From CBCPMX01 sp965120355 (GTDB taxonomy: Bacteria > Bacillota > Clostridia > Oscillospirales > Oscillospiraceae): a stretch of 24,135 nucleotides of DNA. The stretch is taken from NCBI GenBank assembly GCA_965120355.1, contig CBCPMX010000018.1:1-24135 (forward strand). Reading direction: 5' to 3'. Positions 7,951 through 15,419 of the stretch are shown here, piece by piece; positions within the stretch are counted from its first letter, which is position 1; each line of letters starts with the position of its first letter. The translations under genes and the position numbers were made by a program. The notes under the pieces are model-generated. The model had not been told where the DNA came from and did no database searches. It saw only the letters and a program-made list of their open reading frames with translations.

Positions 7951-10799
7951 TTATGGGGTTTGGGGACAGGAGTCCGTCAGACGCAGGCCGTTGTCCCGAA
8001 TGGGGACGCGGATTGCGGCCAGCCTGGCCGCAATGGCCGCCAGGTCCACTTGGGAGAGCAGTTGTTCCCGCATGGGCGGGAACAACCCGGCCAAAGCCTG
8101 CTCCAGGGGCAGCGCCGGATCAGGCCGCATGGGCTCCGGTACGGCGTTCAGAAAAGCGGTTAAGGGTTCCAGCACTGCTGCGGCTGCCGGATCGGCCAGC
8201 AGGGCTGTCAGGGAAAAGGACAGGTCGTATCCGAAACCCGGCCCGTTCCGGGGCGTGCAGCGGAAACAATAGGTTCCGGCGGACAGCTCCGGTTTGCAGC
8301 TGCCGTCGGGCAGATATACTGTGGCCAGCGCGCCGAAAGGAATGGTGACAGACACAGTGACAGTCCCGTCTTCGTGCCGCTGCCAACCGCTTTCGATCCG
8401 GCCCAGGGGAGAGTCGTAGGCGGCCTTGACACACAGCAGCCGGCGGTCCAGCTCCGGACGGACCTCAAACCGGCGGAAGCCGGGAGCCGTGGGATGAATG
8501 CCGGCCATGTGCCGGTACATCCATTCGGCAATGGAGCCGTAGGCGTAGTGGTTCAGGCTGTTCATGCCGGTGCCGGAAATGTGTCCGTCCGGCAGAATGG
8601 AGTCCCAGCGTTCCCAGACAGTGGTGGCCCCCATGTTGACCTCATACAGCCAGCTGGGATAGTCCTCCTGGAAAAACACGTCATAGGCCATGCCGCTGTG
8701 GCCGCTCTCCGACAGGACGCTGCACAGAAACGGCGTGCCGGCAAAGCCGGTTTGCAGGTGGCGGTGGTCCGCCTCCAGACGGGCACAGAGCTGCGCGGCC
8801 ACCCGTGGGCGCAGATGGCTGCCGGTCAGGTTCAGCGCCAGCGCCAGGACATAGCTGGTCTGCGTTTTCAGGGCGGTGCGGCCGTTGGGAGTGAAGTACT
8901 CATTCTGGATGGCGGTGCGAATTTCCCCGGCCAGACGGCCGTAAGCGTCCGCATCTGCGTGTTCCCCCAGCACGGCGGCAGCTTTGGAAACCAGCTCCGC
9001 CGCGTGGCAGTAATAGGCGGAGCCAATATAGGCCGCCTCTGTGCCGCCTTCGGTGCCGCCCTGTACCGGACCGTCCAGAGCAAGCCAGTCACCGTACTGA
9101 AACCCGGGAATGTGCAGATGGGTAAAGCCGTTGGCCTGGTCCCGCCGTACCAGCCAGTCTACCCACGCCTTCATGCTGGGGTACTGACGGCGTAAAATCG
9201 CCGGGTCGCCGTACTGGCTGTACAGCGTCCAGGGGAGAATCACGGCGCAGTCTCCCCAGACGGCGCCGCCGCCGTTGACAAATCCGGCCACATCCGTTTT
9301 CTCCGGCAGGAAGGAGGGCACGACGCTGCCCACCATGCCGTTTTGCATCTGCTGTTCGGCCCAAAGGTCCTGCAGCCAGCTGGCGTAAAAGGCGTAGGTG
9401 TCCATGTGGAAGCTGGCCGTGCGGCAGAATACCTGGGCATCTCCCGTCCAACCCATCCGTTCGTCCCGCTGGGGACAGTCAGTGGGAATGTCCAGGAAAT
9501 TGCTGCGCTGGCTCCACAGGGTGTTTTGAAACAGGCGGTTGACCTTGTCGTCGCTGGTTTGCAGGCATCCGGTCTCATCCAGGTCGGAGAAAACCACGCA
9601 GCAGGTGAAGTCCTCCAGGCGCACCGGCTGGGTGAAGCCCTCCAGCTTGGCATAGAGCGGAAGCCGTAATAGGTGAAATGGGGCTCCACGGTCCGCACCG
9701 CGCCGTCAGTGGTGTAGACATACTCTGCCTTGGCGGTGCGCAGGTTATCGCGGTAAAAGCTGCCGTCCTGCAGCGTTTCGCCGTAGGTGATACGGATCCG
9801 GGTTCCGGCCGGCTCATGGAGGTGAACCCGCAGCCAGCCAGTGAGATTCTGCCCCATGTCCAGCACCGTTTCCCCTGCCGGTGTGGTCAGCAGCGCCGCC
9901 GGTGTCCGCTGGGCCTTTACCACCACGGGAAGAGACGTGCGGTCCACGGGAACACCGGCCACGGGACAATTGGCGGCGATCACCGGTACCCATGGGGCGG
10001 CGGGCGCACAGACATCCACAATTTCGCCGTCATAGATGCCGCTGGCCAGAATGGAAGAGGGGCGGCAGCGCCAGCTCTCATCGGTGCCCAGAATCACTGT
10101 TTCGCCGGACGCCAGCTCCACCCGCAGCTCACACAGCAGCGCAAAGGTATCTGTATAAGGCCGGTTTTCCGCAGGGAAGGTCCCAAACCGGCCCTTGGCC
10201 CAGCCGTTGCCCAGCAGCGCTGTAAGCCGGTTTTCTCCGGGCTGCAGCAGCGTCGTGACGTCGTAGGTCTGAATCTGAATGCGGGCGTCATAGGCGGTAC
10301 AGCCGGGCGCGAAATATTCCTGGCCGACCCGCTGGCCGTTGAGGGACAGCTCATAAAGCCCCGTGCCGGTGGCGTAGATTCGGGCGCGGCGGATACCGGT
10401 TGGCAGCGTGAAGTGCTTTTTCAGAATGGGATGGACAGACTTGTCTGCCCAGGGCGGCGTAATCCACTGGGCTTGCCAGGGCGTACCCATCCGGCCCGTC
10501 TCGAACCAGTTGACCGCAGAAACTGCTGTGTCGCCGCCGTCTCCCCAAACCTGGACGGTCCAGTAGTATCGGGTAAAGGGCGTCAGAGTCAGGGGCAGGC
10601 AGGTCCCCAGACTGTTCAGATTGGCTTTGCCGCTGTCATAGACGAGGGCTTCCATCCGGCTGTCTGCCGACACGCGGATCTGTGCGGCAACCTGGCCGGC
10701 GGAGCAGTCGCTTTGCGTGACCCAGGAGACGGTGACGGTATCCAGTGCAAAGCCCAGCGGCACAGAGATGTGGTTGGTCTTACAGCGTGTGATCTTCAT
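7951..10799 (-). pseudogene. GH78 alpha-L-rhamnosidase interrupted by a frameshift
   Basis: Two frames together encode a 948-aa GH78 alpha-L-rhamnosidase, the enzyme that removes terminal L-rhamnose from glycosides and pectic side chains. The 5' part (10799 to about 9658) begins MKITRCKTNHISVPLGF and carries the N-terminal sugar-binding-like domain (LNGQRVGQEYFAPGCTAYD) and the beta domain ending HFTYYGFR. The 3' part (about 9653 to 7951) carries the (alpha/alpha)6 barrel with the catalytic motif DCPQRDERMGWTGD and the conserved NHYAYGSIAEWMYRHMAGI segment. The frames join at 9654-9657, where the gene strand reads CGCTCTATG; removing one CT restores FRYAKLEGFTQPV. Intact homologues are about 900-1000 aa. 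As given, the product would stop at 519 aa (position 9240) without the active site. No signal peptide, so cytoplasmic action is likely. AGGAGGA precedes the ATG. A sequencing or assembly error is the main alternative to a true pseudogene. Confidence 0.87.
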
Positions 10800-10870
10800 A
10801 GGACGTTCCTCCTGCTTCCAAAGTGGGCCGGCTGAACCGGCGTGGGGGAGAGAGCTTGTGCAGATATGGA

Positions 10871-10909
10871 GCCGCCCCTGCCGCCAGAGATTCCGGCAGC
10901 AGGGGCGGC
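10871..10909 (-). terminator. Hairpin between lipoprotein and rhamnosidase genes
   Basis: A 15-bp stem (10871-10885 with 10895-10909) containing one G-U pair when read on the minus strand, starting 15 bases after the lipoprotein stop. No T run follows, so it may limit rather than abolish read-through into the rhamnosidase gene. Confidence 0.65.
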
Positions 10910-10923
10910 AGGCGGTCAGTAAA

Positions 10924-12696
10924 TTATTCGTAGGCTGCGGTGCGCTCCATGGCGCGGTCATAGGCTGCTTGCTTGATGTCGATCATTTCCTGCAGGCCCA
11001 TGGAGTAGAGGGTGTTCTCATAGTCCGCATAGCCCGATTCAATGTCCACCGCGCCGGTGATGAACTGCAAAATGGCAGTGGTGGCATAGGTGTTGATGTC
11101 CGTGGCGATCGCTGCGAATTGGGTGCTTTCCTCTGTGTTCATAGACGCATAGTTGGGATAGTTGTATGCGGCATCGGACAGGGTTTTCAGATCTTCGAAG
11201 ATCTGCCACTGCATGTCGTTGAAATTGTAGAAGCTGCGGGACAGGTCATTGATATAGGGGAAGAAGCCGGAGGCGGCATTGGTGGCATAGAGATAGCTGG
11301 AGAAGAGATAGGGCAGGCCGTCGGGGTTGTTGATGACCAGATCGGTCCATTGCGGATTGCCGTTTTCATCCAGGGTGTAAGCTTCACCTTCAATGCCATA
11401 GTTGGTCAGCAGATAGCCGTCGTCGGAGTAGAGGAACTCCACCAGCTGCAGCAGCGGCTCAATATACTCCAGATCCAGCTCGGCGTTAAAGGCCCAGACG
11501 TCATCGTCCTTCATCAGATCCGTGGCGTCGCTGGCAAAGATGTGGACATCGGTTTCCCCGTCCAAAGTGACATAGGGCAGGACTGCCATGGAGAAGTTCT
11601 CGGTGTCCTCCACATAGGTCATAATGTCCTCAGTGTTTGCGGCGGAGGTGGCCACCAGCGGATTGGTGCCGGAGCCAAAGTTCTGGCGGGCTACGGCGCT
11701 GGGATCGTTGGTGGAATCGGTGTAGAAGTCCTGATCCAGAATGCCTGCTTCATAGAGCCGGTTCATATAGGTCAGATAGTATTGGAATTCCTCGCCCACG
11801 TTGCCGTAGCGAACCTCGCCGTCCACCACATAGAAGCCGCCGTCGTTGTTGCTGGTGCTGCTGGCGCTGCCCTCGGACAGGGTGATGTTCAGGCCGGCGG
11901 CCAGATCGCCCCAGATGCCGGAGGTGCCGGAGAGGTTCAGCACGGCGCCTTTTTCGTTATGGGCGGTTTCCAGATAGTCATACAGCTCGTCGAAGGTCGT
12001 GGGGGTGTCCATGCCGAATTCCTCAGCCCAGTCGTCCCGGTAGACAATGCCGATGGCCTCCTGGCCGATTTCCGGCGACAGCACGCAGATGGTGGGAATA
12101 TAACCGGAGTCAGTGGTAGCGCGCATCAGCGTATTGGTATCAGCGGAGAGCGCCTCCCAGTAGATGGGGCAGTATTCCGGCAGAATGTCCGCCAGATCCA
12201 TGATAATGCCCTCCTCCACGGCGCCTTCCAGGCCGGTGGCGTAGTTGGACATGGAGGTGATGATGTCGGTGTAGTCGCCGGCGGCGATCATGAGCTGGAA
12301 GTTGTTTCCTTCGTCAGCGCCGTTGACGGCGGTGATGTCAAAGTGGATGTTGGTGGTCTCTTCAATGCCCCTGATGACAGACAGGTCGTGCATGGTGTCG
12401 ATCATGTCGCCAATAAAGGGAGCGTAGGTCATCCAGATGGAGTAGGTCAGGGGCTCCTCAGAGATGGGAATGGTGTACGAGGCGGTCTGGGCGGCGCTGC
12501 TCTCCGGAGCGGCCTCCTCGCTGGCGGAGGTTTGCGCAGAGGGTTCGGCGGAGTCTTCCGCCTGCTGGGATTCGGTGGTCTCGGATTCAGTGGTCGCGGA
12601 TTCCGTGGTTTCGGCGTTGGAAGAGCTGCCGCAGCCAGCCAACAGGCTCAGCAGCAGACTCAGTACCAGAAGCATGGTCAGTAACGTCTTTTTCAT
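10924..12696 (-). CDS. Sugar-type extracellular solute-binding lipoprotein (ABC transporter, LplA-like)
   Basis: A 590-aa secreted lipoprotein. A lipoprotein signal peptide (MKKTLLTMLLVLSLLLSLLAGC, lipid-modified C22) is followed by a Ser/Thr/Glu linker of about 55 residues, then a large two-lobe binding domain. Segments such as FQLMIAAGDYTDIITS, GIVYRDDWAEEFGMDTPTTFDELYDYLETAHNEKG and FLYSDDGYLLTNYG match the large solute-binding proteins of LplA/LipO type, which deliver oligosaccharides to LplB/YtcP-like permeases. The ATG at 12696 has AGGAGGA about 8 bases upstream; longer upstream reading has no start with such a site. It lies directly before a rhamnosidase, so the ligand may be a rhamnose-containing oligosaccharide (inference). 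No permease or ATPase gene is nearby. Confidence 0.9.
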   Translation of the reverse strand: MKKTLLTMLLVLSLLLSLLAGCGSSSNAETTESATTESETTESQQAEDSAEPSAQTSASEEAAPESSAAQTASYTIPISEEPLTYSIWMTYAPFIGDMIDTMHDLSVIRGIEETTNIHFDITAVNGADEGNNFQLMIAAGDYTDIITSMSNYATGLEGAVEEGIIMDLADILPEYCPIYWEALSADTNTLMRATTDSGYIPTICVLSPEIGQEAIGIVYRDDWAEEFGMDTPTTFDELYDYLETAHNEKGAVLNLSGTSGIWGDLAAGLNITLSEGSASSTSNNDGGFYVVDGEVRYGNVGEEFQYYLTYMNRLYEAGILDQDFYTDSTNDPSAVARQNFGSGTNPLVATSAANTEDIMTYVEDTENFSMAVLPYVTLDGETDVHIFASDATDLMKDDDVWAFNAELDLEYIEPLLQLVEFLYSDDGYLLTNYGIEGEAYTLDENGNPQWTDLVINNPDGLPYLFSSYLYATNAASGFFPYINDLSRSFYNFNDMQWQIFEDLKTLSDAAYNYPNYASMNTEESTQFAAIATDINTYATTAILQFITGAVDIESGYADYENTLYSMGLQEMIDIKQAAYDRAMERTAAYE

Positions 12697-12786
12697 AATT
12701 GCGTCCTCCTTTTCACAATTGTGCGGTCCGGCGGCTGGATCCGCCTGATCTATTTGCAGGATACCATGCATGCAGGCGGCAATACA

Positions 12787-12809
12787 ATATCCGAATTTTC
12801 TGCGGATAT
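12787..12809. promoter_or_regulatory. Inverted repeat ATATCCG-N9-CGGATAT in the lipoprotein leader
   Basis: Perfect 7-bp arms at 12787-12793 and 12803-12809 with an A/T-rich 9-base centre. It lies about 45-65 bases downstream of the predicted transcription start, inside the 5' leader. It could be a repressor operator (roadblock) or a leader hairpin. No second copy was seen in the window. Confidence 0.45.
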
Positions 12810-12859
12810 CTCCATTTTTGCAGGCGTACCGTTCAAACCGGACCGCTGAAGCTATGCAT

Positions 12860-12888
12860 AGTGTATCAGCCATGGTCAGAGGAAACAA
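12860..12888 (-). promoter_or_regulatory. Candidate promoter of the solute-binding lipoprotein gene
   Basis: On the minus strand: -35 TTGTTT (12883-12888), 17-base spacer, -10 TACACT (12860-12865). The match is moderate, but the first eight bases TTGTTTCC and a CCATGG in the spacer are shared with the esterase promoter at 14073-14101. Confidence 0.5.
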
Positions 12889-12927
12889 CGTCGCAATTTT
12901 TTTGAATTAGGTCCTGATTTGCACAAA

Positions 12928-12946
12928 GTGCCGGAATTTGCGGCAC
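12928..12946. promoter_or_regulatory. Inverted repeat GTGCCG-N7-CGGCAC upstream of the lipoprotein promoter
   Basis: Perfect 6-bp arms at 12928-12933 and 12941-12946, about 40 bases upstream of the -35 element. The position fits an activator or repressor site for the lipoprotein gene. Short enough that chance cannot be excluded. Confidence 0.35.
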
Positions 12947-13022
12947 ACTGCGCTGCGTTTTTGGAAGGTTCTCACAATACCAATTTGTCCAGATAAATTT
13001 GACCGGCAGGGCTGCGTACCGT

Positions 13023-13052
13023 CCGCGCAGGAATGCAGCAATTCCTGCGCGG
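13023..13052 (-). terminator. Hairpin after the esterase gene
   Basis: Perfect 12-bp stem (13023-13034 with 13041-13052) and 6-base loop, starting 20 bases after the esterase stop on the minus strand. No T run follows. Confidence 0.6.
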
Positions 13053-13072
13053 TTGCCCACGGCGAGGCGTGT

Positions 13073-13996
13073 TTACAGGCGCGGCAGATTCCCGCGGGTG
13101 GGGATGCTGCCCGCACCATGGAGTACGGTCAAAGGCAGATGCCGGGCCAGCCATGTTTTGGCCTGGCCGGTCCACCCGGCGGCCAGATCGTGCTGCTCGT
13201 AGTCCATGGTGGAGGTGGTGGCGTCGGCCATGGAGAAGCCATGGCTGCCGGTTTCATAGACATGCAGTTCATAGGGAATGCCGGCTTTTGTCAGGGCCAG
13301 AGCCATGTGCAGCGCATTTTCCACCGGCACCAGAAAGTCGTCAGCGGCATGGATCAGCAGCACAGGCGGACAAGAATCCGTTACGGCGCAGGCGGGACTG
13401 ATGCGCTGCTGCTCTTCCGGCGTTGGGACGGGGGTGCCCAGCAGGGCCATGCTCACATGATCGCTTCCCGGCAGCTGCGTCTGTTGCAGATAGCCGGTTT
13501 GAGCAGAATAGTCCAAAAGACCGTAAACCAGAATGGCCGCATTGGGCCGGAACAGGGCGGAAGGCGCGCCCAGCGCTTCATGGAGGGCGGCGTCCTGCCA
13601 GTGGGTGGCCAGCATGCCGCACAGGTGCGCGCCGGCAGAAAAGCCGCAAATGCCGATCCGGTCCGAGTCTATCCGCCACTGCGATGCGTTTTGGCGCAGG
13701 ATCTGCATGGCTTTTGCGATATCCAGCAGGGGACCGGGATAGCGGACCATGGCCGCATCGGGCGCCGTCCGCGTTACAGAATAGCGCAGAACGCATGTGT
13801 GGTACCCCATGCCGGCAAACCGCATGGCCACTGGTTCTGCCTCCCGGTCAGAGCAGTACTCATATCCGCCGCCGGGGCAGATGAGAAGTGCCGGCCGCCG
13901 GCGGTCCGGGTCTGCGTCAAAGCAGTTGTCCAGCAGGTATGTGGTCAAAGTCACATCGCTGCGGCCTTCCCAAAGCTTCAAAGTTTCCGTTCGCAT
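13073..13996 (-). CDS. Alpha/beta-hydrolase, esterase/acetyl-xylan-esterase-like
   Basis: A 307-aa serine hydrolase without a signal peptide. The oxyanion-hole motif CPGGGY is at about 40-45, the nucleophile elbow GFSAG at 118-122 (S120), a catalytic Asp in AADDFLVP (219/220) and the catalytic His in GSHGF (H252). The pattern 'RPALLICPGGGY...AEPVAMRFAGMGYHTCVLRYSV' is typical of small carbohydrate esterases (acetyl-xylan esterase or feruloyl-esterase-like) and of dienelactone-hydrolase relatives in gut Clostridia. It probably deacylates oligosaccharides in the cytoplasm, fitting the neighbouring sugar-binding lipoprotein and rhamnosidase (inference). Start at 13996 has GGGAG 8 bases upstream; an alternative ATG at 14014 would add six residues. 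It has its own promoter at 14073-14101. Confidence 0.85.
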   Translation of the reverse strand: MRTETLKLWEGRSDVTLTTYLLDNCFDADPDRRRPALLICPGGGYEYCSDREAEPVAMRFAGMGYHTCVLRYSVTRTAPDAAMVRYPGPLLDIAKAMQILRQNASQWRIDSDRIGICGFSAGAHLCGMLATHWQDAALHEALGAPSALFRPNAAILVYGLLDYSAQTGYLQQTQLPGSDHVSMALLGTPVPTPEEQQRISPACAVTDSCPPVLLIHAADDFLVPVENALHMALALTKAGIPYELHVYETGSHGFSMADATTSTMDYEQHDLAAGWTGQAKTWLARHLPLTVLHGAGSIPTRGNLPRL

Positions 13997-14072
13997 ATCA
14001 ATCGCTCCCATCATAAACCCTGCCGCGTCCGGACAGAACGGGCACAGCAGTTGTATTTCGGTTTCTATTTAT

Positions 14073-14101
14073 AGTATAGTCCATGGGGGCGGCGGAAACA
14101 A
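14073..14101 (-). promoter_or_regulatory. Promoter of the esterase gene
   Basis: On the minus strand: -35 TTGTTT (14096-14101), exactly 17 bases, -10 TATACT (14073-14078), followed by an A/T-rich leader. A good sigma-A-type match about 75 bases before the start codon. Confidence 0.7.
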
Positions 14102-14171
14102 GGGCGGGGATCGCCAAAAACAGATCCGAAACTGCATGGAACCGTGTAAATGGGCGGCTCCCTGAATCCGC

Positions 14172-14200
14172 TTGCATCTGCCGCCCGGACATGGTATGAT
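14172..14200 (+). promoter_or_regulatory. Promoter of the D,D-carboxypeptidase gene
   Basis: -35 TTGCAT (14172-14177), 17-base spacer, -10 TATGAT (14195-14200), 29 bases before the ATG. A strong sigma-A-type match. Confidence 0.78.
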
Positions 14201-14229
14201 GAAAACACACCGGATCTGGAGGGCTTTCC

Positions 14230-15183
14230 ATGCATATGTTGAAGAAAAAAATCCCGCTGCGGCTGATCAGCCTGCTGCTGGCCGTGGTGCTGTTGTCTAC
14301 GCCGGCGCTGGCGGCGCTGCCGGGCATTACGGGACAGGCGGCTATCGCAATCGACGTGGACACAGGCGAAGTTCTGCTGAGCAAAAACTGCGACACGCCG
14401 CGGGCTGTGGCCAGCACCACCAAGCTCATGACGCTGTATGTGGTCTTTGAGGCGTTGGCCAACGGCGAGATCACACTGGATACGCCGGTGACCATCAGCA
14501 GCTATGCCGCAGACCTGTCCAATGACACCACCTATTCCGGCAATGAAAACTTTTCCGCCGGGGATTCCTATCCGGTGGAGACGCTCATCGAACTGATTGT
14601 CGTGGCGTCTGCCAATGGCTCCGCTGTGGCGGTAGCTGAGGCGATCTCCGGATCGGAGGAGGCGTTTGTGGAGCGGATGAATGCCATCTGTGCCGGTTGG
14701 GGGATTGACGCCGTCTTTGTGGATGCTTCCGGCATTGGAGAGAGCAGCGTCTCTGCCCGCGCCCTGGCCACGATTGCGTGGCATTGCGTTCAGGATTACC
14801 CTGAAATTCTGGACTACACCAGTCAGTCCTCCGTGACCTTCAATGGCCGGACCTTCACTTCCACCAATGAATTTCTCACCGGCGGCTATACCTGTGAAGG
14901 CATTGACGGGCTTAAAACCGGCTATACCTCTGCTGCCGGCTATTGCTTTGTGGCCTCCTGCCAGCGGGACGGCAGCCGTGTGGTGTCCGTAGTTCTGGGG
15001 GAGAGCAGCAACGACCTGCGGTTCCTGGACACCATTCGCGTGCTGGACTACAGCTATCAGGTGGTGGAAGACGGTTCCGTGCCGCTGGCGATCTATACGG
15101 TGCCGTCCGGACAGAACCTGTACCGGCAGATGTACCAGCAGACCGATGCGTCCACGGCCCTGGAGGGGGCGCTGACGCAATAA
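14230..15183 (+). CDS. D-alanyl-D-alanine carboxypeptidase (S11 family, DacF-like)
   Basis: A 317-aa secreted low-molecular-weight penicillin-binding protein that trims the terminal D-Ala from peptidoglycan stem peptides. A cleavable signal peptide covers about 1-29 (KKKIPLRLISLLLAVVLL...PALAA). All three active-site motifs are present: S62-T-T-K65, S127-A-N129 and K229-T-G231. Compared with typical DacA/DacF proteins of about 380-440 aa it is short: the protein ends soon after the catalytic domain and lacks the C-terminal beta domain and amphipathic anchor helix, so it may be freely released or held by other contacts. The ATG at 14230 has GGAGG 7 bases upstream; a second ATG two codons later is possible. 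Monocistronic, with its own promoter and a downstream hairpin. Confidence 0.93.
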   Translation: MHMLKKKIPLRLISLLLAVVLLSTPALAALPGITGQAAIAIDVDTGEVLLSKNCDTPRAVASTTKLMTLYVVFEALANGEITLDTPVTISSYAADLSNDTTYSGNENFSAGDSYPVETLIELIVVASANGSAVAVAEAISGSEEAFVERMNAICAGWGIDAVFVDASGIGESSVSARALATIAWHCVQDYPEILDYTSQSSVTFNGRTFTSTNEFLTGGYTCEGIDGLKTGYTSAAGYCFVASCQRDGSRVVSVVLGESSNDLRFLDTIRVLDYSYQVVEDGSVPLAIYTVPSGQNLYRQMYQQTDASTALEGALTQ

Positions 15184-15194
15184 AGAAACCTGTT

Positions 15195-15233
15195 CTCCGG
15201 GGGCATGGCGGCGGCGCCGCGGTGCCCCCGGAG
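15195..15233 (+). terminator. GC-rich hairpin after the carboxypeptidase gene
   Basis: An 11-bp stem (15195-15205 with 15223-15233) enclosing a GC-rich loop that can pair further, starting 12 bases after the stop. No T run follows; a second imperfect stem lies at about 15233-15276. Confidence 0.6.
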
Positions 15234-15337
15234 CTGCTGTTTGCAGGTGGGGCTGCCGCCGCACTGCAAGCAGCGTGAAGGGTGTTGGGCAGCTGTACAT
15301 TTTTCTGCCGATGTTCGGGATTTCTTTGCAATTCCTG

Positions 15338-15366
15338 TTGAAAAAACATGGACGCAATGCTATGAT
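15338..15366 (+). promoter_or_regulatory. Promoter of the trkA-trkH unit
   Basis: -35 TTGAAA (15338-15343), 17-base spacer, -10 TATGAT (15361-15366), 53 bases before the trkA ATG. A very good sigma-A-type match. Confidence 0.8.
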
Positions 15367-15419
15367 GATAGCTGAAATTCCACAGGGAAATAGAGCGTGT
15401 TTTTGAAGAGGGAATCACT

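Larger units (their letters stand above)
12697..13072. other. 376-base intergenic region upstream of the lipoprotein gene
   Basis: Gene-free stretch between the esterase stop (13073) and the lipoprotein start (12696), both on the minus strand. It holds a hairpin behind the esterase (13023-13052), an inverted repeat at 12928-12946, a promoter at 12860-12888 and a second inverted repeat at 12787-12809. It is more AT-rich than the flanking coding DNA. No convincing coding sequence or RNA gene was seen. Confidence 0.7.

Noticed and set aside
9240..9657. The out-of-frame extension of the rhamnosidase 5' half as a genuine alternative product or programmed frameshift
   Set aside because: CTCT is not a known slippery sequence, no stimulatory structure was evident, and the extension is Ser/Trp/Arg/Pro-rich nonsense typical of an off-frame read.
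10717..12684. A 655-codon open frame on the + strand opposite the lipoprotein gene
   Set aside because: It mirrors the codon pattern of the minus-strand lipoprotein, has no domain, no ribosome binding site, and spans the intergenic hairpin. The lipoprotein on the other strand has a signal peptide and a strong ribosome binding site.
12768..12800. Alternative minus-strand promoter TTGTAT / TATCCT for the lipoprotein gene
   Set aside because: 18-base spacer and weak -10; the element at 12860-12888 is better placed and resembles the esterase promoter.
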